A stretch of 64,000 nt of DNA from Priestia megaterium (lineage in GTDB: Bacteria; Bacillota; Bacilli; Bacillales; Bacillaceae_H), in contig NZ_CP023318.1 of the NCBI RefSeq assembly GCF_009497655.1, forward strand, positions 62,001-126,000. The letters are read 5' to 3'. The position numbers were made by a program, and so were the translations under genes. Shown here piece by piece: positions 7,194-14,992 of this stretch; positions within the stretch are counted from its first letter, which is position 1; each line of letters starts with the position of its first letter. Under the pieces are notes generated by a model. It saw only the letters and a program-made list of their open reading frames with translations, ran no database searches and was not told where the DNA came from.

Positions 7194-8042
7194 ATGAAGA
7201 GTCGTGTTATCAAGATTGTTTCTTCGCTCGCTATAGGAATAGGGATTGCTGCAGCTCCAGCTTCATCCTACGCAGCAACACCTAAGACTATGAAAGTACA
7301 TTATATTGATGTCGGTCAGGGAGATAGCATTTATATTAAAGCTCCTAATGGTGAAGATATTGTTATTGACGGTGGAAACAAGGGAAAAGGAAATGAGGTT
7401 GTAAATTATTTAAAGAAACAAAAAGTTGATGATATAGAAGTATTAATTTCTACTCACCCTGATGCTGATCATATTGGTGGGTTAGATGAAGTTATTAATG
7501 CATTTAAAGTAGAAAATGTTTATGCACCGAAAGTAAGTAATAACACTCAAGCTTACAAAGACTTTTTGAATGCTGTTAAAAAGAAAAAATTAAAGATTCA
7601 AACAGCACAAGCAGGCGTAAAGTTACCTGTTAAAGATGTAAATGCTCAAATTGTAGGGCCTACCAAAACATATGCCAACAGTGATTTAAATGACTGGAGT
7701 GCTGTTGTACATATGACTTATAAGAAGAATACATTTTTATTTACAGGCGATGCTGAAACAAAAGCAGAAACAGACATGATTAAGGCAAAGAAGACACTAC
7801 GTGCAGATGTGCTTAAAGTGGGGCACCATGGTGCCAAAACGTCTACGAGTAAGAATTTCTTAGATGCCGTAAAGCCTAAGTATGCGGTTATTAGCGTTGG
7901 TAAAAATAGCTATGGACACCCCACTTCTCAAGTTGTGAACCTGCTAAAGAACTCTAAAGCAAGTATTCTGCGAACAGACCAAAGTGGTACTATTATAATT
8001 ACAGGTGATGGATTATCTTATTCTGTTAAAAAATCGAGGTAA
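7194..8042 (+). CDS. Secreted ComEC/Rec2-like metallo-beta-lactamase-fold hydrolase
   Basis: A 282-residue protein behind AAAAGGGGATAAAACA. Residues 1-27 are a signal peptide ending SSYAA. The mature part carries the MBL-fold motifs: HYIDVGQGDSI, VIDGG, STHPDADHIGG (the HxDxDH metal site with the first position as His in THPDADH), FTGDAE and KVGHHGAKTSTS. The late GKNSYGHPTSQVVNLL is typical of the extracellular domain of ComEC. Free-standing ComEC-like enzymes of this size are presumed extracellular nucleases or phosphodiesterases. It is followed after 2 bases by a DUF3006 gene, the usual pairing. Confidence 0.88.
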   Translation: MKSRVIKIVSSLAIGIGIAAAPASSYAATPKTMKVHYIDVGQGDSIYIKAPNGEDIVIDGGNKGKGNEVVNYLKKQKVDDIEVLISTHPDADHIGGLDEVINAFKVENVYAPKVSNNTQAYKDFLNAVKKKKLKIQTAQAGVKLPVKDVNAQIVGPTKTYANSDLNDWSAVVHMTYKKNTFLFTGDAETKAETDMIKAKKTLRADVLKVGHHGAKTSTSKNFLDAVKPKYAVISVGKNSYGHPTSQVVNLLKNSKASILRTDQSGTIIITGDGLSYSVKKSR

Positions 8043-8044
8043 TT

Positions 8045-8266
8045 ATGAAAAAGATAAAAGGTATTATTGATCGATTTGAAGAGGAATTTGCTGTTGTTGA
8101 AATTGAAGGAAAGACAAAAGATTTTCCTAAAGATATCTTTCCCAAGAATACACACGTTGGAGATGTCGTTTATATTACGGGAGATAAAGTTGAGATTGAT
8201 GAAAGTGAAACGAAAAAGCTGGCAAAAGAAATTGAAGATTTAATGAATGAAGTTTGGGAAGATTAA
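8045..8266 (+). CDS. DUF3006 family protein
   Basis: A 73-residue acidic protein: IKGIIDRFEEEFAVVEIEGK and LPKDIFPKNTHVGDVV-like strands followed by an acidic helix, the standard DUF3006 layout. It is predicted to be a small beta-barrel. It is translated directly after the ComEC-like hydrolase and probably works with it, though the family's job is not known. A terminator at 8314 closes the operon. Confidence 0.85.
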   Translation: MKKIKGIIDRFEEEFAVVEIEGKTKDFPKDIFPKNTHVGDVVYITGDKVEIDESETKKLAKEIEDLMNEVWED

Positions 8267-8313
8267 ACTCCCTTGCTAATTGTATACACAGTTATATAGA
8301 TACCATGTGATTC

Positions 8314-8346
8314 AAAAAGCCGAGAGTTACCTTTTCGGCTTTTTTG
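8314..8346 (+). terminator. Terminator of the ComEC-like/DUF3006 operon
   Basis: AAAAAGCCGA and TCGGCTTTTT arms followed by T residues. Confidence 0.8.
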
Positions 8347-8533
8347 TTATGGCGTGTTATCCTCTACAAATCTTTTGAAGGTGCTCTATTCACCGTAGTT
8401 GGAATTGCTATAAAGCTTATGTGATATAGATAATACCAACATATATGAATAATAAGAATGATTGGTTTCCCCTTGAATGAAATGGGGATTAGTAAAAGGA
8501 AAGTCTTAACAATCTTAAATAGGAGGGAAGAAG

Positions 8534-8719
8534 ATGTTTAATGATTGGAAAGAAGAAATTCAAGCTCATTTAATCAAAGAAGGTTATAGCGTTGGAGAAT
8601 TTTTAGGTGAATCTCGAAGGTGGTATTACTTTAGGGTCAATAGTATTTGGAACGGTGACCATATAGTTAAAGTCCAAAATGGATTTTTAGGTTATTTAAA
8701 AGAAAGGGTTAGTGGATAG
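8534..8719 (+). CDS. Unknown small protein, 61 residues
   Basis: An ATG behind AGGAGGGAAGAAG. The product is soluble and aromatic-rich (ESRRWYYFRVNSIWNGDHIVK), which suggests a small compact beta-rich domain. No family recognised. A second, very basic frame begins 8 bases after its stop. Confidence 0.55.
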   Translation: MFNDWKEEIQAHLIKEGYSVGEFLGESRRWYYFRVNSIWNGDHIVKVQNGFLGYLKERVSG

Positions 8720-8727
8720 GGAATAAA

Positions 8728-8856
8728 TTGTTTAAACAACACGAGCATAAAGTATTTAAGGAAAAAGACAAACCGAGAGTAAAACATATTTTTCTACGTA
8801 GAACTAAAAAGTTAAGCTTTAAAATAAAAAAGAGACTCTATAAAGAACCTTTTTAA
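8728..8856 (+). CDS. Possible very basic peptide, 42 residues
   Basis: A TTG-started frame after the weak site GGATAGGG. The peptide is rich in Lys and Arg (PRVKHIFLRRTKKLSFKIKK). It could be the second gene of a small operon with 8534, or a chance frame; the start codon and site are weak. Confidence 0.3.
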   Translation: MFKQHEHKVFKEKDKPRVKHIFLRRTKKLSFKIKKRLYKEPF

Positions 8857-8944
8857 AAATTCTTTAGTGGTATCAAAATCCTGTTGAATTAAAGTTGTGC
8901 TTATATATTTATAGCTAGTTATTTGTTATTAACAGGTTAAAGAG

Positions 8945-8988
8945 ATCACAGAAAACATTTGCCTATTAAAAGAAATGTCTTCTGTGAT
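8945..8988. repeat. 16-bp imperfect inverted repeat
   Basis: ATCACAGAAAACATTT and AAATGTCTTCTGTGAT pair with one mismatch around a 12-nt centre. Confidence 0.5.
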
Positions 8989-9077
8989 GAGCTCTATATA
9001 AGGATTTAATAAAACAATTTACCATAATATGTAATCAAACGCTAATTTGAATGTGTTGCTACGCATACAAAATAAAA

Positions 9078-9109
9078 GAGGAACCTCGGCAGTGGACGTG
9101 AGGTTCCTC
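9078..9109. terminator. Hairpin GAGGAACCTC / GAGGTTCCTC
   Basis: Perfect 10-bp arms with a 12-nt loop, flanked by A-rich sequence on both sides. It is likely a terminator on one strand. Confidence 0.5.
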
Positions 9110-9210
9110 AAAAATAGAGTTACGTTGAAATTTGTAAAAAATAGTATGACTTCTAATATATCATACTTGTATACAGAATCAACTATTTGAAAAGAAGGAT
9201 GTATATTATA

Positions 9211-9241
9211 AAAAATAAAGCTAGTTAACTTTATTTTTTTT
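9211..9241 (+). terminator. Hairpin with T run
   Basis: AAAAATAAAG and CTTTATTTTT arms flank an 8-nt loop and run into T residues; weak, all A-T stem. Confidence 0.4.
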
Positions 9242-9282
9242 ATCGAGCTTTTTTGATAAATAAAAACTCCTTTATAGACTTC

Positions 9283-9310
9283 ACCCTCTAGAGAAGATTA
9301 TATGTTAACC
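9283..9310 (+). repeat. Candidate dif-like (pdif) site A
   Basis: Arm ACCCTCTAGAG, spacer AAGATT, arm ATATGTTAACC. The right arm fits the XerD-side consensus TTATGTTAACT moderately; the left arm is weak. It lies 29 bases before site K. Confidence 0.4.
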
Positions 9311-9339
9311 ATAACAGACATATCCTCCGACAAGGACCT

Positions 9340-9367
9340 TTTTCCTTTAATTGGTTTTATATTAACT
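9340..9367 (+). repeat. Candidate dif-like (pdif) site K
   Basis: Arm TTTTCCTTTAA, spacer TTGGTT, arm TTATATTAACT. The arms match the TTCCT..AA and TTATRTTAACT elements shared by the other sites. It lies downstream of the DinB-like gene. Confidence 0.5.
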
Positions 9368-9388
9368 ACAAAAGTCTACTTTTACGAA

Positions 9389-9437
9389 TCTCACAAAGAG
9401 CACATACGTTATTTCAAAAACATTGCTCTTTGTGAGA
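9389..9437 (-). terminator. Terminator after the DinB-like gene
   Basis: TCTCACAAAGAGCA and TGCTCTTTGTGAGA are perfect 14-bp arms with a 21-nt loop, just past the stop of the minus-strand gene. Confidence 0.6.
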
Positions 9438-9452
9438 AGGTTTCTTAATTTA

Positions 9453-9956
9453 TTATTTGGAAGGTTCTTTTTCAGGTAACCCCAATATGTCCGTATTTTT
9501 AGGTGTATGCCCTAATAGGCGTAACATAACTACAATTTGTCCTTTATGATGTGATTCGTGAGTAATTGAATGGGTAAGCAATTGACGAGGTGTCTTTCTT
9601 ACAAAACCACTGTTTGCTCTCCAAGCAAGTTCTTTTTCGATAGACTCATCAAATTTATCTGTGAATTGCTCCAATACTTTTTCTACATATCTATCAGCCT
9701 GTTGAAAATAATGCTGAATATCGTCTATTTTCATAGTATTAATTACTTCTTTTGTGAATAGTGGTGATGATGTTTCTGAAAGCACAAAAGAACCTAACCA
9801 AGCATGGTAGCAACCTGCCACATGAACTAGAGAATCTCTAATATTTTGAAAACCAAATGCAAACTCTTTCGTCAAGTCACCTTCACTCAATTCTCTACAC
9901 TGCTCTAATAAAGTTTGTCGTGCTTGTTTTACCCATTCATATTCTAGCTTTTCCAT
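9453..9956 (-). CDS. DinB/YfiT-fold protein
   Basis: A 167-residue four-helix protein behind AGAGGTGGGATTGTT. The metal-binding pattern of the DinB fold is visible: His in LVHVAGCYHAW near residue 45 and the HESHHKGQIVVML motif near residue 135. The family includes thiol-transferases such as BshA-pathway enzymes and many unassigned proteins; this member is 'DinB family, unknown substrate'. It is unrelated to the DinB polymerase. A terminator follows at 9389. Confidence 0.85.
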   Translation of the reverse strand: MEKLEYEWVKQARQTLLEQCRELSEGDLTKEFAFGFQNIRDSLVHVAGCYHAWLGSFVLSETSSPLFTKEVINTMKIDDIQHYFQQADRYVEKVLEQFTDKFDESIEKELAWRANSGFVRKTPRQLLTHSITHESHHKGQIVVMLRLLGHTPKNTDILGLPEKEPSK

Positions 9957-10238
9957 AACAATCCCACCTCTCAGACATATAATGAAAATTATTTTTTACT
10001 ATACACTATTCGAAATTGTTATTACACCAATTTTTTCATTAATTAGCTTAGTAAATAGTAAAGTCCTTCGTGTATTATTGGCAAATAGATCATTTTCTAA
10101 AAAGAATATAAAATACATACCAAATATGGCTTAGTAACAGGGTAAGAATGTTTTGTTTGAAAGGAATTTATAACTTTTTAATAGAATGATTATGAAAATG
10201 AACAGATAATAAAATATCACATATAAGGAGATAAAACT

Positions 10239-10709
10239 ATGGAAAAAAACAACCTACTAAGAATGGACAATATCAGTATCGTTGTAGAATCCCTTGATGA
10301 TGCAATCTCTTTTTTTGAGGAGATTGGCTTGAGTCTTGAAGGGCGAGCCACCGTCGAAGGTCAATGGGGTGGACGTGTAACAGGATTGGGTTCTCAGCAC
10401 GTAGAGATTGCGATGCTGGTTACCCCGGATGGCCACAGCAGAATTGAACTTTCGCGATTTCTCAGCCCACCTACTATATCAGATCACCGGACTGCTCCTG
10501 TAAACGCTCTCGGCTATCTGCGCGTCATGTTTACTGTTGAAGACATTGACGAAATGGTGTCCAGACTCACTAGGTACGGCGCTCAGCTCGTTGGCGAAGT
10601 GGTTCAATACGAGGATTCGTATCGGCTCTGCTACATCCGTGGAGTAGAAGGAATCTTAATCGGTTTATCAGAGCAAATCGGTAACAAACAAGTAAGTGAC
10701 GTTTTATAA
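10239..10709 (+). CDS. VOC family (glyoxalase/bleomycin resistance fold) protein
   Basis: A 156-residue protein behind AAGGAGATAAAACT. Two beta-alpha-beta modules are seen: MDNISIVVESLDDAISFFEEIGL with VEIAMLV, and LGYLRVMFTVEDIDEMVSRL with YRLCYIRGVEGILIGLSEQ. Family members are metal-dependent lyases, dioxygenases or drug-binding resistance proteins; the substrate here is not evident. The coding region is clearly richer in G and C than its neighbours, which suggests recent transfer from a higher-GC donor. Confidence 0.85.
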   Translation: MEKNNLLRMDNISIVVESLDDAISFFEEIGLSLEGRATVEGQWGGRVTGLGSQHVEIAMLVTPDGHSRIELSRFLSPPTISDHRTAPVNALGYLRVMFTVEDIDEMVSRLTRYGAQLVGEVVQYEDSYRLCYIRGVEGILIGLSEQIGNKQVSDVL

Positions 10710-10900
10710 GAGTCTTTACTGAAATGTATGTTTAAGCTACCTGAATTTTCAATAGATCGAGATTATTTTCAGGTTTTTTTCAAACCTTTCTCTTGCTTTT
10801 TCTCACCTCACCCAATTTTTCTTAATTATGGTATTTTTGTTTTAATATTCAAAAAAAAGGGTAGTTGTTCTAAGAATCAACTAAAATAGGAGGAGATCAA

Positions 10901-11374
10901 ATGAGAAGAGCGAAACAAGCTGTTGTAGCTTCTGCCGTAGGTTTAGCTATGTTAGCGACGCCATTAACTCTACCGAATTTAGGAGGTTCTGCTGGCTCCG
11001 CAGAAGCTGCAGAAGTTGGAGGAGACGTAGCAATTGATCCAGTAGCAATTGGGCAAGCGATTGCAGATGCAGCTAAAACGGCTGATAATCGAAGTGGTTT
11101 TGTCAAAGGAGCAATGGAAAAGGCGTTTTTTGAATCGGGTCAACAATATAATGTAATGGTCATGAATTTGAGTCAAAGTTATAATTCAGATCAATTACAA
11201 GGTGTTCAGTATTTTGATACCGTAGATTATGATGGTATTACGTATGGAGTCTGGATATTTGAAGAAGGAACATTTATTAATGAAGGTGACGGAGGTTATG
11301 ATAACTGGGCCTTCAGAGGCTGGTTTGAACGAACGGGAGATGACGAAAAAACGGTCAACTTTCATAGACCTTAA
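10901..11374 (+). CDS. Secreted protein of unknown function
   Basis: An ATG behind AGGAGGAGATCAA. Residues 1-37 form a long signal peptide ending AEAAE, so the protein is exported. The mature part, about 120 residues, is acidic and Gly/Asp/Phe-rich (VQYFDTVDYDGITYGVWIFEEG, YDNWAFRGWFERTGDD) and looks like a beta-rich extracellular domain, with no Cys or catalytic motif seen. It could be a secreted stress or antagonism factor; no family was recognised. A good terminator follows. Confidence 0.65.
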   Translation: MRRAKQAVVASAVGLAMLATPLTLPNLGGSAGSAEAAEVGGDVAIDPVAIGQAIADAAKTADNRSGFVKGAMEKAFFESGQQYNVMVMNLSQSYNSDQLQGVQYFDTVDYDGITYGVWIFEEGTFINEGDGGYDNWAFRGWFERTGDDEKTVNFHRP

Positions 11375-11381
11375 TCTATAT

Positions 11382-11428
11382 AAAAAGAATTCATTTTGAA
11401 TAATTATTTTCGAAATGAATTCTTTTTT
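11382..11428 (+). terminator. Terminator after the secreted protein
   Basis: AAAAAGAATTCATTT and AAATGAATTCTTTTT arms, then T residues. Confidence 0.75.
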
Positions 11429-11460
11429 ATATTCAAAATTCTCAAAGCGAAAAAGTGTAG

Positions 11461-11497
11461 CAGGGCTCTATATTGTATGATACAATATAGAGCCCTG
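11461..11497. repeat. Perfect 17-bp inverted repeat
   Basis: Two 17-nt arms starting CAGGGCTCTATATTGTA and ending in its complement enclose TGA. There is no T run on either side, so it may be an operator, recombination site or RNA element rather than a terminator. Confidence 0.65.
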
Positions 11498-11529
11498 TAA
11501 ATAATTTGAACAATATACAAAACTTTAGA

Positions 11530-11563
11530 AGAGCCCTGAGTCTTGAATGATACAGGGTCTTTT
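11530..11563 (+). terminator. Weaker hairpin sharing the AGAGCCCTG motif
   Basis: AGAGCCCTG and CAGGGTCT arms followed by TTTT. It reuses the sequence of the palindrome at 11461 (also GAATGATAC in both), so the two may be related copies. Confidence 0.4.
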
Positions 11564-11899
11564 CTAATTGCTAATTTTCTACCATTTGAACATCTTGCCA
11601 TTCCACTGTCGCTTTCTTTACCCTGTCTAGTTTCATAATTTACCTAGTAAATCTTAAACATAGTTAGTTTACTCACATGTTTTTGGTGCGGGTAACATAC
11701 GCACCTCTTGTTGATTTTATTCTTATTTGTCGTCATTAAGTATAAATGGTGAAAGGTTAATAATATATAAAATACTTTAGTATTTATTTAAAAGATAAAA
11801 GAACTTAAATAAGGTTATTTACTAAAAAAAGAATCAATCACAATATTTATTTTTAAAGTTAACTATTAAAAATAAAAGCTTAAAATTACGACGCTAAAT

Positions 11900-11915
11900 A
11901 AGTAAACGTTTACTT
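11900..11915. promoter_or_regulatory. 16-bp palindrome, LacI/GalR-like operator
   Basis: AAGTAAACGTTTACTT is perfectly symmetric with a central CG, as in operators of LacI/GalR regulators including relaxed cre-like sites. It is about 340 bases before the gene at 12254; its target is uncertain. Confidence 0.35.
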
Positions 11916-12253
11916 CATGTTTTTTGGTGGTGTTATTCATAGTTTTAACTGCTATAAAAGGCGTAAAAGGGAACTAATAAATTAACTATTCTAATGAATT
12001 ATTAATTTATTTTTCATAGATACTTAAGAGTATTCCCATACAATTATCTTAACTTTAAAAACATATTGGATATGAGGTGTTCTTTGAAAAAATTAATTTC
12101 AACAAAAACAAATAATAGTAAATGACTAATGGAGTAAATTGATATAGATTGCACTCGTTTTTTGAATTCTAAAATGCACGGCAATAATATAGAAAAATCA
12201 GTTTGTTCTTTTAAAAAAGTTGTGGGAAACCACTGCAAAGAAGGGGAATGTGT

Positions 12254-13456
12254 ATGCAAGAGAACCAAAATAAATTGGGTATTGCACTTAACAAAGTGCC
12301 AGAAGTCACAATTTTCTTCTGGATAATCAAAGTTTTGTGCACAACTGTAGGTGAAACATTTGCTGATTTTCTAAATTTCAACCTTGGATTTGGGTTAACT
12401 GTCACTACTATAATTATGGGAATAGCATTTTTTATTTTATTATACCTTCAATTTAAAGCAACTAAATATGCCCCAGGGATTTATTGGACAACGGTGGTGC
12501 TTATAAGCGTATTTGGAACATTAGTAACTGATAATTTGACAGATGCAATGGGAGTACCTCTTGAAGTTAGTACAACTGTTTTTTCCGTTCTACTTGGCTT
12601 AACTTTTCTTTTCTGGTATCTTAGTGAAAAAACACTCTCTATACACTCAATTTATACAAGAAGAAGAGAAGTTTTCTATTGGCTTACTATTCTCTTTACA
12701 TTTGCACTTGGAACAGCAGTAGGTGATTTATACTCTGAACAACTAGGCTTTGGCTACCTTAAAACGGGAGTAACAGTCATCATTATCATAGGCTGTATCT
12801 TTTTGGCATACAAATCAAAACTTAATGGGATTTTAGCATTTTGGATTGCCTATATTCTTACTCGTCCACTGGGAGCATCATTAGGAGATTACCTATCACA
12901 AACAAAAGTTAATGGTGGATTAGGTTTGGGAACAACTGTTACTAGTGTTATTTTTCTTATAGCTATTTTAGCAATAATTGTTTTTCTCGCCATTACAAAA
13001 ATTGATATAACTTCAAAAAATGAAATGGTGGATACAAATCCAACACGTGCAAGTAAGAGAAATGTTTTGACACAAACCATTGTAGTGCTCTGTATTTTCT
13101 TAGTTCTAAGTATAGGTGGTTATATCTGGCGCAGTAATGATTTAGTATCACAATCCACTGCTTCACAAGCTTCATTATCTGGGCAATTAAAGGATTTTAT
13201 TAAAATTGAAAATGATATGCTCAAGGATGTAAATTCAAAAAATTTTACTGCAACGAAAAAAGGAGCAGACGATTTAGAACATAAGTGGGACTCATCAGAA
13301 GCTAAACTTAGAAAAATAGACGGTTCTAAATGGACCAAGATCGATGGAACTATTGATGTTGTATTAGCAGCAGCTCGTTCATCCAACCCTGATGTCAATA
13401 AGTGCAAATCAGCACTTGATAATTCACTGACTGCACTAAACGCAGCTAATAAATAA
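12254..13456 (+). CDS. COG4705-type polytopic membrane protein
   Basis: The ATG at 12254 has AAGGGG at 7 bases and is preferred to the ATG at 12248. The 400-residue protein contains four related two-helix units, each with a PEVTIFFWIIKVLCTTVGETFAD-like or TALGTAVGD-like pattern (conserved Gly, Asp in-membrane), giving about eight helices in residues 10-240. A further helix near 275-295 leads to a soluble, Lys-rich C-terminal domain of about 100 residues outside the membrane. COG4705 proteins are uncharacterised; conserved in-membrane Glu/Asp suggest a transporter. The added C-terminal domain is unusual. Confidence 0.75.
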   Translation: MQENQNKLGIALNKVPEVTIFFWIIKVLCTTVGETFADFLNFNLGFGLTVTTIIMGIAFFILLYLQFKATKYAPGIYWTTVVLISVFGTLVTDNLTDAMGVPLEVSTTVFSVLLGLTFLFWYLSEKTLSIHSIYTRRREVFYWLTILFTFALGTAVGDLYSEQLGFGYLKTGVTVIIIIGCIFLAYKSKLNGILAFWIAYILTRPLGASLGDYLSQTKVNGGLGLGTTVTSVIFLIAILAIIVFLAITKIDITSKNEMVDTNPTRASKRNVLTQTIVVLCIFLVLSIGGYIWRSNDLVSQSTASQASLSGQLKDFIKIENDMLKDVNSKNFTATKKGADDLEHKWDSSEAKLRKIDGSKWTKIDGTIDVVLAAARSSNPDVNKCKSALDNSLTALNAANK

Positions 13457-13487
13457 AAAAGAGGTCGCAGACTGCAACCTCTTTTTT
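13455..13487 (+). terminator. Terminator of the COG4705 gene
   Basis: AAAAAAGAGGT and ACCTCTTTTTT arms, immediately at the stop codon. Confidence 0.8.
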
Positions 13488-13837
13488 ATTACAAATATGG
13501 GATTTTATTATCATATTTAAATGCGAAATCAGGTGTAAATTGGAAGTTTGCCTAAAATTGATACTTTTTATTTTCATAACATATGACTAAAATACGAATT
13601 CTACAGCAAAAGTCAGATAGTTAGTGCTTAGAGAGCCTAACTATTATGTATTTCTCATTCCTATTATAAACCTTTTTACTTTCTATAAAGAAAGATACTC
13701 GCAGACGAATTAAATAGAAAGGTAAGCTCCTAGTCCTAGTTAAAATATATAAATAAGCTCCTAGTTAACATAAAACGTATTATCGGTAATAAATTAAGAG
13801 TCTTTTTCTAATGAAGAATTTTAAAGGTTTTAATTTA
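13488..13837. other. Intergenic stretch, about 350 bases
   Basis: No gene. A short direct repeat (TAAGCTCCTAGT) occurs near 13724 and again near 13755, the second copy running into dif-like site B. Confidence 0.5.
13763..13790 (-). repeat. Candidate dif-like (pdif) site B
   Basis: On the minus strand: arm ATTACCGATAA, spacer TACGTT, arm TTATGTTAACT. The left arm shares TTACCGATAA with site J at 38947, 25 kb away. Confidence 0.6.
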
Positions 13838-14119
13838 TCAAAAGGAAACTAAAGTTCTTAAAATGGAAATCGAAACCCATAATACAGCTAAAATTATGGG
13901 CAAGAAAGTAACAATAAGACCCCATTTTACAGTTTTTTTGATAAATAATAAGACTGATCCTAAAACCCATACGGGAATCACTAGTAACATTTTTGGATCG
14001 GTAAATCTGTCTCCAGAAAAGTTTTCGCCTAATCCTCCTTCAGCAAGGAACCAAGCGAATGGGAGAATAATAATACCTGTTATTAAAAGATGGACAACTC
14101 GATATATATTGAAAAACAT
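13838..14119 (-). CDS. Small polytopic membrane protein, 93 residues
   Basis: An ATG behind AGGGGATTAGT. Three hydrophobic helices are predicted: about 7-26, 43-60 and 66-88. The loop between the first two carries GGLGENFSGDRFTDPK. No family recognised. It is the only gene between candidate dif-like sites B and C. Confidence 0.6.
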   Translation of the reverse strand: MFFNIYRVVHLLITGIIILPFAWFLAEGGLGENFSGDRFTDPKMLLVIPVWVLGSVLLFIKKTVKWGLIVTFLPIILAVLWVSISILRTLVSF

Positions 14120-14201
14120 ACTAATCCCCTAACTGAATTACCTTTTTGTACCATTTTATCAATAATATAAATTTAAATCACTATATATATTTTATACCTT
14201 T

Positions 14202-14229
14202 AGTTAACGTAATCCATATTATAGGAAAT
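14202..14229 (-). repeat. Candidate dif-like (pdif) site C
   Basis: On the minus strand: arm ATTTCCTATAA, spacer TATGGA, arm TTACGTTAACT. This is one of the closest matches to the Bacillus dif arms as recalled (ACTTCCTAGAA and TTATGTAAACT). Confidence 0.7.
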
Positions 14230-14256
14230 TATCAATCTGGTACTTTTTGACACAGA

Positions 14257-14302
14257 CCTCCAATTCGATTATTATCTAATTAGATAATAATCGAATTGGA
14301 GG
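14257..14302. promoter_or_regulatory. 46-bp perfect palindrome, operator of the ArsR-type gene
   Basis: Two 23-nt arms without a loop, centred on TCTAATTAGA; the left arm begins CCTCCAATTCGATT. Its right end supplies part of the GGAGG ribosome site of the gene at 14319, so an RNA hairpin would hide that site. It is the likely autoregulatory operator of the ArsR-family protein. Confidence 0.75.
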
Positions 14303-14318
14303 AGGAAGGTATTAAATT

Positions 14319-14900
14319 ATGCAATTAGATAAATTAGTCAATTACCATAAGGCAGTTGGAGACCCCACAAGAATTAGAATTATTTCCTTATTAAAAAAAG
14401 GCCCTCTTCATGGCCAAGCAATCGCTTATAAACTTGGGTTACAACCGCCAACCATTACTCACCATATTTCAAAATTGAGAGATGTAGGGTTAGTTTATCA
14501 AAGAAGACAAGGGAACATTATTTATTTTTACCTCGATAGTGAAAGGCTAGAATATAATTCAAAAGCTATCTTAAATATTGGGGAGGAGTCTATGGAGAAC
14601 CAAGATAGTAAAATCAATAATCAAGATAAGTTATCTATTGTTAAAAATTTTATAAATAGCGACGGGACATTGAAACAAATTCCGAGTCAAAGAAAGAAAA
14701 AGAACGTTATATTAGCGTATTTAATACGTGATTTACATCAAGGAAAAACGTATAAAGAAAGGGATCTTAATGAATATATAAAAAACTATCATGAAGATTA
14801 TGCGACTATTCGTAGAGAATTAATTATGCAACACTTCATGTATAGGCAAAATGGAGAATATGAATTAAATCCAAAAGAGATGTGGCCTGTTACCTTTTAA
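14319..14900 (+). CDS. ArsR-family regulator with DUF2087 domain
   Basis: A 193-residue protein behind GGAGGAGGAAGG. Residues 1-85 are an ArsR-type winged helix (AVGDPTRIRIISLLKKGPLHG, then LQPPTITHHISKLRDVGLV and a wing RRQGNIIYFYL). Residues about 110-190 are a DUF2087 domain (KKKNVILAYLIRDL, KTYKERDLNEYIKNYHEDYATIRRELI). No ArsR-type Cys metal site (ELCVCDL) is present, so metal sensing is doubtful. It sits between the 46-bp palindrome and a second, degenerate copy before the MFS gene at 14993, so it probably represses itself and that transporter. Confidence 0.88.
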   Translation: MQLDKLVNYHKAVGDPTRIRIISLLKKGPLHGQAIAYKLGLQPPTITHHISKLRDVGLVYQRRQGNIIYFYLDSERLEYNSKAILNIGEESMENQDSKINNQDKLSIVKNFINSDGTLKQIPSQRKKKNVILAYLIRDLHQGKTYKERDLNEYIKNYHEDYATIRRELIMQHFMYRQNGEYELNPKEMWPVTF

Positions 14901-14925
14901 AATGAACGTTTCTTCGTTCATTTTT
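14899..14925 (+). terminator. Terminator after the ArsR-type gene
   Basis: AAAATGAACG and CGTTCATTTT arms with a 6-nt loop and T residues. Confidence 0.75.
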
Positions 14926-14935
14926 CAATCCAACT

Positions 14936-14959
14936 AATTCGATATCTATCTAATTAGAT
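14936..14959. promoter_or_regulatory. Second, degenerate operator before the MFS gene
   Basis: AATTCGAT, TATCTAATTAGAT: the same left arm and centre as the 46-bp palindrome at 14257, located 34 bases before the MFS start. It supports joint control by the ArsR-type protein. Confidence 0.6.
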
Positions 14960-14992
14960 TACTGTTATTTTTAATAAGAATGAGGTGTAAAT

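Larger units (their letters stand above)
8857..9452. other. Intergenic stretch, about 600 bases, rich in hairpins
   Basis: No gene. It holds an inverted repeat at 8945-8988 (16-nt arms, one mismatch), hairpins at 9078, 9211 and 9389, and two candidate dif-like sites at 9283 and 9340. Confidence 0.55.
11429..12253. other. Intergenic stretch, about 820 bases
   Basis: No convincing gene. It contains the perfect palindrome at 11461, a related weaker hairpin at 11530, and a 16-bp palindrome at 11900; the rest is AT-rich. Confidence 0.55.

Noticed and set aside
11404-11601. Minus-strand frame of 65 residues
   Set aside because: Covers the terminator and the 17-bp palindrome; no site.
13863-14132. 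Plus-strand frame of 89 residues
   Set aside because: Antisense to the membrane protein at 13838-14119, which has AGGGGA and three clear helices.
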